64,000 bases of DNA, taken from assembly GCA_902806595.1 (NCBI GenBank), contig CADCXC010000038.1, forward strand, positions 3,720,001 to 3,784,000. The letters are read 5' to 3'. The notes beneath the pieces are model-generated. The model ran no database searches. It saw only the letters and a list, made by a program, of their open reading frames with translations, and had not been told where the DNA came from. The DNA comes from Pyrenopolyporus hunteri. Lineage: Eukaryota > Ascomycota > Sordariomycetes > Xylariales > Hypoxylaceae. A program made the position numbers and the translations under genes. Positions 10,400 to 21,774 of this stretch are shown piece after piece. Position 1 is the stretch's first letter; each line of letters begins with the position of its first letter.

Positions 10400-12930
10400 T
10401 CACCTTTGGGGTTGGAATGGTGCGCTCGTCTTCTCCCATGTTTCATTGCAAACTCGTCGCATCAATCTCTTAGGTGCTTGACGGCCAGTCATCAGCTCGA
10501 AAGCCTCCATCGCCATCTCTGTGACGACCTCTAAGCCGTCGACTATTACCCATGAGGAATCGCCTTCTTCGCGAATCTTACGGATCTGAGTAACCAGAGG
10601 CGTAATGAGCGGTTCATATGCCAGCTTTTCGAAAAGTTTGGGTTAGCACATGGAGGGTTAAGCAACGCACACTAAGATAATTTACGTACCTCGATTACCA
10701 CACCGCCGGTAGGGCTTCTCAGCCATTGCGGAGGCATTCTAAAGTCCACAGGTGGATTATCGTCCACACCGGATGCCGGAATGCAAGATACGATCATTGT
10801 TGGCTGCTGATAGCGGTCTGGCCACGGGTCACTAGCTGACCCGATGACCTGACAGATTTGGTCTCCTTCGCTGTGGCCATTTAGGAGCCTTTGCTCTATG
10901 GCATACATGTTGAAATGTCTCGCAACCTGTTCTGCCCTTGCTCTTGTTCTGTTATGGATGAAGATCATCCGACAACCCAGTTTAATGAGGGCATACACGG
11001 CCGCGCGGGCCATTCCACCCGCCCCAATTACCAGGGCCGTCGTCCGCGACGGTTGTGCCGAGTTTCTAGGGCTGATGGCTCGGCGCAGGCAGGTCATAAT
11101 GGCGCTCCAATCTGTGTTGTCGCCGTAAAACCTGTTAGCGTAGCCCGCTCTATTCCGCGCGTTGGCGTGATCTAGGATTGAGTCGGTATCTCCACGTAAC
11201 GGTAAAAGTGTGTTGACAGCACCGATCGCGATAGCGTGGGTACTGAGATGGTCAAGGCGCGACATGATAGCGACCTTGAAGGGTGCGGTTAAAGAAGCGC
11301 CGCCAAACCCGGACTCACGTCGAATTCGGTCAACTTCTTCAAGGGTAGTGCAGCGTCTAGCGTCAAAGGTATGTGGCATCATGTAATGCTCGTAGGCGGC
11401 TCGGTGCATCGAGGGTGATGCCGAGTAATATACGTTCGATCCCAACGTATAAAAATTGAGCGGTTGTAACCGTCCTTTGCGGAAGAGGTCCCGTAATGTA
11501 CCTCGCGTCGTACTCACGCCGGCCATCTGTTCCCGTGCGGACTTTTCGAGGGAATCATGCGTAACAGGATTCATGATTTCGCCTTGATAGGGTAGCACGG
11601 CCCCGAATACTGAGTAGTCGTAGGCGATTATGCAGGGTTTGGGGTCAGGCAAGGCGTTGACTCTATCAATGAAGATGCTCCGGAGGTCGTCGGCTCTGTC
11701 CACGGAACAAAACCGGGCGATTCGAACGATTTGGCAGCCGAGATGCTGAGCAAACATGTAGCGTTCAACATAGCTGTCGTCAGTCCACTGTGGTGCGCCA
11801 AACCCTTTTATGATATAATTTCCGATGATTTTTGTCCTACCTCGCATGGTGAGAACGTGGGAGACTAACCCGGGAGTTCTATCGAGGTCGAGACTGAGGT
11901 ATTCAACTCCGAGTCGAAGGCCGTGGAGCATCAGCTCAAGATCCACGTTGTCTCTTTCTTCGATAGGTCTCTTGCGTTCTTCGCGGGGGTTCTCTTCTAC
12001 GTTGTAGATGATCGGGACGTCCAGTTTGCGACGGATCAAAGCTACCTGGGTCGCGATTAGATCGAGGATGTTGGATGGCCAGGTATCAATGATAAGCTCG
12101 ACGGCTTCACCAGGAGCCTCCAACGCAGCTATATCAAAGTCCATGCTGATCAGCGTCGAGAGTCGGAGATTCAAGACGAAGGTGTGAGTTCGATACTCTG
12201 GAGGTATAGCCTTCATCGAGAAAGGATTCGAGATCCATGATCGCGTTAGACCATGGCCGAAAATGTGATCGAGAAAGGTTTTGAAGTCTTGCTTCACTTC
12301 CACCAGCTTGGCGCTACTTGTAGCCGCAGAACGATGCGGATAGTCATCCGTCACCTGACCTTCGCCACTAGCATCGTAAAGATTGAAAAACTCTAGGTTA
12401 GAGAAATCACGGTGTTTCTGATCATTGACGAGAAGATGCTCCGCATCTGCCACCGGTAGCTTTAATAACTTGTATAGGTCCTCTTTATCGCGATGGATAT
12501 ATATGATGGGGTTCGTCTCGATGTAGTCCTTCAGTATCTCCTCGATATCGGGCGACAACGTACCCGTGCCACATTCTATCACACAATTGGCCTGGTTGAG
12601 CTCGAGCATTCGGGCGAGCACAACAGCCATTTGCTGATTAAACGTCTCTCGTCCATGTCTTTGCAGGAAAGTGGCTCTGGTGCAGCCTGTAGACTGTTCA
12701 AAGAAGTGATCTTCGGTGATGAGTCGACGGCCCAGATGCTTGGCTGCGATGAACCCTAAAGTCCGCTTCCCGGCGCCGCGGCATCCTACGAGGATGACCG
12801 AAGCATCGTTAGGGAAAATCCTGCGTTTGATTCTAGAGGCGGAGATTATAGACTCATCAAGAACCATACTCGACCCCATGGTAGCCATGCTAAGCAAGGT
12901 CGACTCGAACCTGGGTATATCGAATGACAC
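10400..12930 (-). CDS. qutR: Quinate-pathway repressor (qutR/qa-1S type), catalytically inactive AROM-like protein
   Basis: Exons 12930-10690 and 10624-10400 join at a 65-nt intron (GTACGT ... GTGCTAAC ... AAAAG), giving 821 residues. Domain order matches the last three domains of the pentafunctional AROM protein. First is a shikimate-kinase-like domain with P-loop GCRGAGKR at 49-56. Next is a type I dehydroquinase-like domain at about 250-480. Last is a shikimate-dehydrogenase-like domain (YSASPSMH at 502-509, APFK at 549-552, GDNTDW at 603-608, GAGGMARA at 636-643), with the end encoded by exon 2 (VIVDGLEV...FELMTGRQAP). In the dehydroquinase domain the catalytic His of the GS(Y/F)HD motif is Ile (GNYI, 370-373) and the Schiff-base Lys is Arg (IVRIA, Arg403). 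That fits a repressor that senses ligand rather than an enzyme. QutR/qa-1S silences quinate-use genes by binding the activator. It is divergent from a Zn(II)2Cys6 regulator gene. The known proteins are about 920 residues, so this one is shorter at the N terminus. Confidence 0.88.
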
Positions 12931-14038
12931 TGAAATCTCGTAGAGTCCAGCTTCGAAATACGACCCTAATTCTTGAGATAATTGTTTCTAGTATTTGATA
13001 TATGGCTTAGCGGTGCCGCCGTTAGACACCATATATCAAATAATATTATACGTTGTAGCGGGGTGGGCCCGACCGAGGATGGCGGCGTTATATGAAGCTA
13101 ATAGGAAATCTCAAGCTCTCAGCACTGTTCCGTGAAAAACAGATGCGACGAAGGTGCTCGGCGAGCGTCAGCAACATTTAAAACCCTCTGCGAGTCCATG
13201 AGGGCTTTTGGCACAACCCAATCACTTCCCAATCACTTCCACAGCAAATCGTACGAGAGTATTTCCATTGCTGAATAAGAGACGGATGGGGTTGAGGCCA
13301 TAGAATAGTGTAGACACCCGTGATTTGCAGGTTGGCACGGCAAGACGATCGGCATTAAGAAAGAGGGAAGCGGGAAAGTTGGTTCCTGGACCCTTTGGAA
13401 ATCCCCCGGCGGCTAAGAGCCCATAAGGTGGTACCTGGAAGCCCTAGCAGCCCGTACCAAGCCCGCCCAAGCCACGTTAAGAGAAAGCCACACTAGGTAT
13501 TATAAGTAGGTGCTGTATTATACCTTAACTTAGGTAGGTAGCTACCTAGGTACCCTAGCCTAAAGCAATAGGGCACACCCATCCGCATGCCGGAGTTAAC
13601 CCCGCGCCGACATCAACCGACTGGCCGAAATCCCAGGTTTGCTTACCACTTGTTAGGGAACGAAGGTACCCAATCACCGTAACGATTTCCACCTGGGCAA
13701 TTGCAACACACAGTAATCCAATCCCGAGAAATCGCTATTTCTTCCTCTTCCTTTCGAATCAATCCCTCTTTGAGTCTTAGTCACTTAATCTCGACCTATG
13801 TCTTCGATGCTATCTCACTTCCGGCTCATTACCTAGTTTCTATATACAAGCCCCCATGCTGTCACCTTAATAAAAAGGGGGGCCGCATAAAAAGCTGTTC
13901 AGGAATCATCCCATATCGCGCGTTTCCCTTTCGAAAAGGAGACGGCGTGTAACCCCCTCTGCTCTGCAGAGAGGAGGGCGACTTGAGAAGCTGGCCTAAA
14001 ACTACCAGTGTCTTAGTTCGAAGCGTGTGGCGGAGGCT
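12931..14038. promoter_or_regulatory. Divergent promoter region between repressor and Zn(II)2Cys6 regulator
   Basis: 1.1 kb shared upstream region. It contains a perfect 14-bp inverted repeat 62-112 bp upstream of the repressor start, an ACCT/AGGT cluster at 13531-13554 (AGGTAGGTAGCTACCTAGGTA core) and a T/C-rich leader before the regulator start. The arrangement invites coordinated control, but no known operator motif can be assigned. Confidence 0.5.
12992..13042. repeat. Perfect 14-bp inverted repeat with a structured loop
   Basis: Arms TATTTGATATATGG (12992-13005) and CCATATATCAAATA (13029-13042) are exact reverse complements. The 23-nt spacer contains a smaller hairpin GCGG-TG-CCGC (13010-13019). 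It lies in the 5' leader or proximal promoter of the repressor gene. Confidence 0.7.
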
Positions 14039-15242
14039 ATGAGTGATGGTGAGAGCGATGACGGCAAGCGAGCGTCGAAGAAGCGCAAGGCCAGCCGCGC
14101 TTGCGACCGCTGTAACTCGCAACACCAGCCCTGCGACAATGCCTCACCGAAGTGCAGCGTTTGCGTCCGCGCGGGCACCGAATGCACTTATAATAGACCC
14201 GTGCGAAAGAGAGGGCCTCGCAGCGGTTACACCGGACAGAACGGCGAGCGGCTATGGGCCATAGTCCTCCAAGCAAGGCCTGAGCTCGAGGACGTGGTTT
14301 TGCAGGTTCTGCGCAGCGGCACTTTTGCCAACACGGGCGTCCCTAACTTGGATTACTTCAAGAACAACGACAACCAAGCAGAACTGGTTAACCGATTCAA
14401 TGAGAGTCGGCTAGGCAGATTCTTACAGAACGGAGAATCTCCTGATTTATTTCTGCCTCCTTTGGAGCAAAGTCTTTCGCCCATCATCTCTAAGATTCGC
14501 AACGACCTAGGGTTTGCTCCATCTTCTAACACTCACCGCCAGCCGGACTTGGCCGGGGGCCTGTCTGGTCGGTCTCACGGATCAACTTCGAGTGTCTCAG
14601 GTCCCCACGCCTGTTCAGTGAACCCCCACGGCGCGCCTCAGGATCCTGGTGATATCTATATCCAGAGTGAAGATATCCGAAAACGGACCTTCCACTCGGC
14701 CCAAAATCAGATGCACGGCTATAATACAGATTTTACCAGAGATGAACCTCAGAACTATGGCTTGGATCGCACGCCATCGGTCATGACAGCTCCCCAAATC
14801 ACTACGCCTTTCGGATCAAATAGCTCTACCGATGACTATGGAGAGAATTCGCGGCATGCAAGCGAACGTTTAGGATCGGATAAGCGGACTAACGTCGATA
14901 TATCAATTCGTCTCTCCGAGCGTCCCAACAACTCCGAACCAAATGATCGGCCCCTTAGGATGGACGAAAGTGACGAACTACACTTAGATGAGACCTCTCG
15001 ATGGTAAGGGCCGCTAGTACTGATATACTGTGTTGATTCTAATATTTTACAGGCTTGACTCAACTCCATTTGACACGCTGCGGAATCTTGGATTTGCTCC
15101 TGGGGAGAACATGGCTGAGGATTTTCTCGAGTTGTGCGAGAACCCCGATCCTGTCGACCATACTCCCACAAATTCGGCCGATCAAGACGAGGACGAAGAG
15201 GCTGTCTGGCGCCGACTAGTTATGCGGGGGAGATTCGTCTGA
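14039..15242 (+). CDS. Zn(II)2Cys6 transcription factor, short form
   Basis: Exons 14039-15003 and 15053-15242 join at a 49-nt intron (GTAAGG ... TTTTACAG) to give 384 residues. I chose the ATG at 14039, which gives MSDGESDDGKRASKKRK directly before the zinc cluster. The cluster is CDRCNSQHQPCDNASPKCSVCVRAGTEC in overall form: six cysteines in the fungal C6 pattern, with Gln/His where basic residues are more usual. A linker KKRGP-type segment (VRKRGPRSGY) follows. The remainder has no recognisable fungal middle-homology domain; it is Ser/Asn/Asp-rich and ends with an acidic segment (DQDEDEEAVW). It sits where qutA/qa-1F would sit next to a QutR-type gene, but it is less than half the length of those activators and lacks their AROM-derived part. 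It may be a regulator of an unrelated set. Nuclear, DNA-binding. Confidence 0.85.
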
Positions 15243-16331
15243 AAACGTCCTTTGATCCCAAGCACTGCAAGGGAGGCAGAAAAATTAATCCCAGAATCCG
15301 ACTGATCCTGACGAGAGCCCCGCCGCTAACCAAACGTTGGGCGTACTTAATTCTGGACTTGAACATAATGACGGTAATGCACCTCAGACTAGGCTGACCC
15401 TACCGGTCTGCGAGCTAACGCAATACGCAGACTCCGAGCTCCGGTTTTAGCTTGGTGTTGATGCATAAGGGCTTTGTGTCTATGTTGCTTTGCCCTCGGG
15501 TTTAACGCACTGTCCACGGCGGAGCTCTCACGTCTCAGCTGCTCTAGACTAAACGGATCAGACCACATGCTACATAATTTGCATATTCTCCAGCCTGGTT
15601 GTTAGTTAAGGGTGGCGGCGGCGCAACAAAAAGTTTATTGATGAGGATATACACATTTTCATGACTGGATAGACTGGAAGTCACATAGTCTAGGATACGG
15701 GCTGTTCATAATTGAGTATACTACACAACCCAAATAGAATATAATATCGATCACTCGCCCTAATATAACCACAGTCTTAAGGCCGTTTTCGCAATATCTA
15801 GGCCATAAGAGCGGGACTACAAGCATAAGCTAGGTGCCCCAACCCCTGAGGGCAACAAGGGTTGATGCATGGCTTACTCATGACCTTCTTGGCGAGTAAA
15901 GGACAGTCCGGGAGTTTGGCCGTATAATAACTCCGATCGCTATGGGTTTAGGTAGCATGCGAGATATATAAGATCAGCTATTGACCTTACGAATAGGATA
16001 GGGTCACTTCTTATCTTCCTTACGCGGGTTACGTATTTACCTTCGTAAGGGGTATCTTATGTTGTCAGTAGCCAGGGCCGCGTGCCCCACCCCTGATTCT
16101 TCTTGCTATTGCTTCCCTGAAACCTGCGGGTTACCTAGTAATCCACACGATGGGGCGTACTGAAATTGTACAATACATATCAAATTCGCTATTCAACGCT
16201 TACTATTCTTGGATATATAAGTACAGTAGACAGACAGACAGACAGGTGGGGTTCAGAGAATGTCCGGTTCTGATATCAACATGTGCTTGCTCGTCCAGAA
16301 CCAAAATTCACCTCCAATTAGATATCTCAAG
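15243..16331. other. Convergent intergenic region
   Basis: About 1.1 kb between two 3' ends. Contains a short CAGA tetranucleotide run at 16230-16246. No gene supported. Confidence 0.5.
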
Positions 16332-17516
16332 TTAGTCCAGGAAGTCTCCGGGGACATCAGGGCCTAAATCACACACGTGATTAGTATCATCATGTTAAGC
16401 ATTGATACGGTCGGGCGGGATACTTACCCCAGACGTGAAGACTGTCAGGGCTAGCCTGCGAGCGATGTGTCGGCTCGGAAGCATTTACTTGGTCGCCGTC
16501 GACGTAGTGCTCCATGATGAAGCCGTGGGGGTCATACCTGGACCGGTTAGTTCGAGCCCCATAGGACGAGGATAGGGGATCAGGCGCGTACCAGTAGTCG
16601 AAGATCTGGCTGCCGAGGACGTGTCTCCCGACGCCCCAGCAGTTCTTGTAGCCCCTCTCGCGCAGCCAGTCGTGGCCGAGGACCTGGGTGTCGAAGTCGT
16701 GCGTCTCGAACGAGGAGTGGTGGACTCTGTAGGGCGTGCCCTCGGCGAAGAAGAAGACGTGGTGGTCCACCTCCTCGTCGCCCCTGTTCAGCCGGAAGAA
16801 CACCGTCCGGTCGATCCCGTCGGCGTCGTGGATGAGCTGCGGCATCGGTCAGCATAGTCCAAAAGCAAACGTTCTAAGAACAATTCGTACGTCGCTGGCT
16901 AGGAAGTTGAAGTGGTCGCAGTAGAACTTGTACGCCTTGGCGAAGTTCGTCGATCTCACGCCGAAGTGGCCTAGCTTGTGGACCGGGGCGGGTCGCTTCT
17001 CGAATCGCTGGAACTTGTTTACGGGCCGGTTTTTCTCGGTGGGCTACACCGCCGTTAGCATAAGAATCTAACACCAACTTGCCTAAGGTTCCTCACGTAA
17101 TTCACAGGCTCGTGCGGTAGAGGGATTTCCAGCATCTGGGCGGGCGTCTGGCCGTGTACGAGGTGGAACGGGAATCCGTCGACGGGGTCGTAGAAGGTTA
17201 CGCCCTTGCCTCCTCCGGGAGCGTCCGATAGCTCGTACACCTTAGTCGCTTTCGGGAGTGTCTCGGATGCGATCTGTAAGTCTTCCTCCGATTCGACGAC
17301 GAAAGCCGCACCTCCAAACTCCGCCTTATCCGCCTTAATGGCGCATAGCACCCACGGCTCGGTCCCGTACCCTCTCCAGTAGATCTTGTCATCCGACACC
17401 CTCTTCTCCTCGGTGAAGCCGAAGTCCTTTAGAAAGGTAGTGGCCTTGTCCATGTCCGTGTACTTGTAATAGACGTGGGCTATGCGCACGAGCGCAATCT
17501 TTCTTGGAGCCGCCAT
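16332..17516 (-). CDS. Extradiol ring-cleavage dioxygenase / glyoxalase-fold protein
   Basis: Five exons: 17516-17097, 17043-16891, 16836-16592, 16537-16428 and 16363-16332, giving 319 residues. All four introns are 53-64 nt with GT donors, AG acceptors and CTAAC/CTGAC/CTAAT branch sites. The joins restore conserved runs such as EPVNY-PTEKNRPVNKF and FDYWYDPHGFIMEHY, and the end LHVWGPDVP. There are two vicinal-oxygen-chelate modules. The likely metal triad is in the C-terminal module: His166 (KLGHFG), His231 (RVHHSSFE) and Glu282 (FIMEHYVDGD). The family (catechol 2,3-dioxygenase-like) opens dihydroxylated aromatic rings next to the diol using Fe(II) and O2; many fungal members are uncharacterised. 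Cytosolic, no signal peptide. Its position in a window with several aromatic-handling genes is suggestive, but it is not adjacent to them. Confidence 0.85.
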
Positions 17517-19130
17517 GCTGAACGAGTCGTATCTTCTTTTCCTTCTTAGCTTAGGTTGGGGATATTGGAATAGATACTATCGTATATTAAAATTCGCCTT
17601 GGGGACGGATGGATATATATAGTTAAATGAGGTCATTAGAGAACTTCTCCTCAGCACTTGTAACGGCGAGGCGCACATATTATATACGACTTAGGTGCAT
17701 GAAACGGTTAAAGCCGGGGAAGAGGGTGGAGGAGTCCGCGTACGGACAATGCGGCGAATCAATGTCCCTATGTTAAAGCTCTTTCACGTTGGTAGGTGTG
17801 AGAACTAGCTCTTAACGGCGCACTTTGCTTTCCCATTGCTCTAGGCGAGCGAGAGTCTAGACGGCTGGGAGCTATACTACGAAGTTACCTCTATGCCAAA
17901 CCGGGTTCAGGTCCACAGCCGCGGCCCCGCATAGATGTTGGTGTTTCTGCCATGGAGGGAACACGTTCGGCAGTTCATTAGTCGTTGGCATTTGTGGGGT
18001 GGGCTTAGATATGAGAAGATCCGACCTGCGAACGTAAGTACGAGAGGTGTCTAACGGGATAACGGTGAGATACCCGAGCTCACCCCCGCCCGACTGAGAC
18101 TCAGGGGACACCATGGGAGAGCCCACGGGGGCGGCGTCTGCATGGGATCGATGCCAAGGACTTAGCGCACGCGTTTCATTACATCTCATAGATGCGTGGT
18201 ATAGATGTGGATATGGGTGGCTGGGATATGTGTGTGGTTGTGTGTGTCGGTTTTCGTAATGCCACACGTCTCGCGGGTGTCTCTGAACGAATTCTGCTTA
18301 TTGTAGCTTAGAAATGGACCGTCGAACCACATAATGCTCATGTAATACTACCGCGCCGCGCATTCGGCAAATTAACGCCGACGTCAACGATGCGACGCTG
18401 CATACAGGTACACAATTCCTTTTTTTTTTCTTTTATTTTTCTTTTAGTATCCGAGGTCGTATAATATAAAAGAAAAGTTGGGGACTTGGAGAAGGCGAGA
18501 ACAAACGAAAATAGGGGATAGGGGGCCTCGTGCTTCCAAGAATTGGAGAAGTGGTGTGTAACCAGCTGTCAGAATTTAGGGGCTGACCTAGATGACGTAG
18601 TTAACGGTCCGGCATTCGTTACCCCTCCGAAGGCTCTCCGGTTGAAAGATGGGATCTTTAAGCTTACATAGGTAGAACTAAGGGATCTCTGATGGTGGGG
18701 ACTTGGGGATCTCAGCACGACAAGAACATCGAAGAATCGTCGGAATTAATTCTACGGCCGAAAGCTAAATCATTTCGAGAATCTTGTTGTTTTACCAGGT
18801 TCATGTTGTTCTACGTACATCCAGTACCAGGTACCTAGGTAGGTACTTAGGTACAACCTGTGTACACGGCTACTTGAACTAATCTAATCTAATCTAATCA
18901 TTCTCACCGCGTCGCGGGGAATTTGTAATCTCCGTTTGTCCTCTCCCTACGCATGGTGTTTCCAACATAGCGACTACATAGTACCAGTTTCGTATAGACG
19001 CACCTCCGTATTACCTTATACTACATCCGACGTACGCCGGCACCCGGAGCCATTCCCAATCGGTCTCGAAACCGCGCCCGACGCTCCCACTCGCGCTTCC
19101 CGCTTCCCGTCCCCCCAATCCTCCCGAACA
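17517..19130. promoter_or_regulatory. Divergent intergenic region
   Basis: 1.6 kb upstream of both the dioxygenase gene and the phosphatase gene. Contains a T-rich run at 18420-18446, an ACCT/AGGT palindrome cluster at 18822-18854 and four tandem copies of a TAATC pentamer at about 18879-18898. An ORF at 17872-18267 on the minus strand has no support. Confidence 0.45.
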
Positions 19131-19826
19131 ATGCTCAAAAAGCACACCAAGCAACCGACCCTAACGGGCACCGTCGCCAGCAGCAGCAGCAGCGCCGCTC
19201 CCGCGATCCTCAACGACGGGCAGCCGCTGCCGCGCGTCGTCGTCTTCGACCTGGACTACACGCTGTGGCCGTTCTGGGTCGACACGCACGTGTACCCGCC
19301 GCTGCGGGCGAACGCGGACCACAGCGCGTGCGGCGACCGGATCGGGGAGACCTTCGCCTTCTACGGGGACGTGCCGGCCGTGCTGCACGGGCTCGCGCGC
19401 GCCGGCGTCCGCCTCGCCGTCGCCAGCCGCACCCACGCCCCCGACCTCGCCCGCGAGATGCTCAAGCTCCTGCACGTGCCGCCGCTGAGCAGCGTGCTGG
19501 ACGACGGCGGGAGCGCGGACGGCGGGAGCACCGGTGGTGGAGGAGGTGGTGGTGGTGGCAGTAGTAATAAAAAGGAGAAAGCGCGCAGGGCGATAGAGTT
19601 CTTCGACGCGGGGCTGGAGATCTACCCCAGCAGCAAGATACAGCACTTCAAGGCCCTGGCCAAGAGGACGGGCGTCCCGTACTCCGAGATGCTGTTCTTC
19701 GACGACGAGAGCCGTAATCGAGATACAGAGTCGTTGGGCGTCACGATGTGGCTGGTGAGAGACGGGATCACGTGGAATGAGGTGGTAGAAGGAATCAAAG
19801 AATGGAGGAGGCGGAGAGGAGTTTGA
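19131..19826 (+). CDS. Magnesium-dependent phosphatase-1 (MDP-1, HAD superfamily)
   Basis: Intronless, 231 residues from the ATG at 19131 (MLKKHTKQPTLTG). Upstream in-frame codons exist, but that ATG has a fitting context and precedes the domain closely. The HAD nucleophile motif is VVVFDLDYTLWPFW (DxDxT), followed by VDTHV.PP, both diagnostic of MDP-1. Motif II is the Ser/Thr in LAVASRTH, motif III Lys is in SSKIQHF, and the acidic motif is LFFDDESRN. The enzyme dephosphorylates small phosphate esters or protein phosphotyrosine, Mg-dependent; the physiological substrate is unclear. Unusual: a linker of nine consecutive glycines (19533-19559), flanked by Asp/Ser/Gly-rich sequence, is inserted between motif II and motif III. 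GC content is much higher than in the flanks. Confidence 0.92.
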   Translation: MLKKHTKQPTLTGTVASSSSSAAPAILNDGQPLPRVVVFDLDYTLWPFWVDTHVYPPLRANADHSACGDRIGETFAFYGDVPAVLHGLARAGVRLAVASRTHAPDLAREMLKLLHVPPLSSVLDDGGSADGGSTGGGGGGGGGSSNKKEKARRAIEFFDAGLEIYPSSKIQHFKALAKRTGVPYSEMLFFDDESRNRDTESLGVTMWLVRDGITWNEVVEGIKEWRRRRGV

Positions 19827-20236
19827 TTGTCGACGTTCTGACCGGGGTGTTGGACTACCTAGCGGGTCGTAGCGTATAGAGCGTACATGCGAGGCATTTT
19901 TAAAGAGTATAGAGCATAGAGTGGGCATCAGGATGCTTGGCGTTGAGGAGTTTAAGACGAATATATTCATTGCGCATTTCAGGGAAGTATCTAACATATC
20001 CATCCATCTTACAAATGCCTATTTCCCCCCTTGCAGTAAACACGCCCCTTGTCCCTGTAATTTTGCGCCAATGTACCCTCCCAGTATAGAGATGCCGCAC
20101 TAAATTGAAATAGAAGTCAATACCCGATGCGATTTATACCTGCTTACGTCTATGTATTCAAAGGTTCCTATGTTTGATATTCGTGGTGAGAATTACGGAG
20201 GTGGGGTATTGGGAATCTTCATGAGCTCTACCATCA
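19827..20236. other. Convergent intergenic region
   Basis: 3' flanks of the phosphatase and CRAL-TRIO genes. Nothing else seen. Confidence 0.5.
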
Positions 20237-21774
20237 TTACTTTGCATCGGAGATCGACAGGGCTGCAATGCTGGGCGCCTGAACCTCGCCGTTTATGATG
20301 GGCTTCTCGGTGGGAGTGACGAAGGACTCGTCCCCTTCCATTACATCGCCGGCCTGGGACTCCGTGACAGACACTAGGGTATCCTCGGCTGATTTGGGTG
20401 GGTAGGCTCTTGTGATCGTACACACGCGCTCCCTTCTGTCGGTCCCGCTCTTGGTACCCACCGCAATGCACTCGAGACGTTTCCCATCGTCGATAGGTCG
20501 CCAGTATACAGGGCCTTGAGGAAGGGCAGTGTAGCCGTTCTCAAATTGGCATATCCGCTTTACCTCATCATCCCAAGCCGGCTCATCAAAAAAGTCCCAA
20601 TCAAGCTCGCCGCCGTACACCTTCGGGATATTCTTGATGTCCATAAAGGTCGTCAAAACAGGAAGCACCTCATGATCTGGAAGGATGAAGATTTTAGATA
20701 CGGTGACAGGGTCGAACCAACGTTTAATCCAGCCCCATACGGTCGAAAAGAACATGGGCGCGCCAATGATGAAGATACCTGTCCATTCGTGTTAGTATCG
20801 TCGTCGCCGCATCCATTCAGCTACTAATGAAGAACTGGGGACGCACGGTCGAGGGTTTCGGGATAATGTGCAGTGGCTAGCTGACTGGCCGCCTGCATAT
20901 GGCCCTTTAGATTCCAGAACATGCGCAAACTGACGTGAGAGATGTCGACGATGTTGGTGCTGAGGGTGATCGGAGTGGCGGGATACGGGCGGTCGGTACA
21001 CTCGGAGCACAGAGGTTGGACGAATCTTGTCAGATGCTCGTACAGAGCGAATAGCCGTAATAGCTTAGGTTGTGTTTTACCGTCCGTCTTGGCTCTGCTA
21101 TACGTCGTCTCGGTAGATTTCTCATACTGGGCTACCGCATGGGAGTCGAGATGTCGAATTTGGAACACGTAGATTGGGATACCTCTGGCAGGTAAGCTGT
21201 TAGTTCATCCTGCGTTTACAAAGCTGGTTGATCTCGTTGTGGATAGGAATTCCGTACCGCTTATCACGTCGTCCGGTATATCGGGGATACTATATTAGCG
21301 GTAAAAGCTTGGGTGAGTGTTCTGCATAGACAAGAGTTTGCAGGGATCCGGGGTATGACGTACAAGCTTCCTAGTCGTTTCGAAGGAGTCGATGTCGATT
21401 GTCTCGTAGAGGACCTCGACTTGATTTGCGCTCCGGAACTTCTCGGTTTCGCTGAATTGTACGTACGCATCCTGGGGGACGAACTTGCGCGCTCGGAGGA
21501 ATCGGCTAGTTCATGGGTGCCTATATTAGTATTTATCTTTATTTACAGACTTCAACGCGATTCACGAGGACTATACACACAGGATGGTGGCATCGTCATG
21601 AGACGGCGGATTACCCGGCTTATAGAGACCTTTCTCTTCTAGGAGGGTTTTGAATTCTACCAGAGCTTGCTCCTCGTGCTCGGTAAGGCGACCGAGATGC
21701 CCTTGCGGATAGCCATGCTCGACCGCCCCGGAGGAGGGGACTCGGTGCATGGAAGAACCAGAGTGCTTGGTCAT
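20237..21774 (-). CDS. CRAL-TRIO (Sec14-like) phospholipid-transfer protein
   Basis: Five exons: 21774-21581, 21505-21364, 21289-21258, 21184-20847 and 20778-20237, giving 415 residues. The ATG at 21774 begins MTKHSGSSMHRV. An in-frame GTG lies further upstream, but this is the first ATG. The N-terminal CRAL-TRIO-N part reads GYPQGHLGRLTEHEE...LLEEKGLYKP...DDATIL-RFLRARKF, with the splice junction inside it. The tiny third exon (32 nt) supplies YPRYTGRRDK, matching the conserved YPQWTGRRD of fungal Sec14 proteins. The lipid-binding lobe follows: RGIPIYVFQIRHLDS, LSTNIVDISHVSLRMFWNLK, IFIIGAPMFFSTVWGWIKRWFDPVTVSKIFIL and a Gly-Gly-Glu-Leu-rich end (KVYGGELDWDF). Expected role is phosphatidylinositol/phosphatidylcholine exchange at the Golgi or cytosolic face. 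The C-terminal tail of about 100 residues is Ser/Glu-rich. Confidence 0.9.

Noticed and set aside
17872..18267. 131-codon minus-strand frame
   Set aside because: His/Pro/Ser-rich low-complexity start, no motif, no splice support; probably promoter sequence.
19161..20003. 280-codon open frame on the minus strand
   Set aside because: Antisense shadow of the GC-rich MDP-1 gene; Arg/Ala/Val-rich composition is typical of the complementary strand of high-GC codons.
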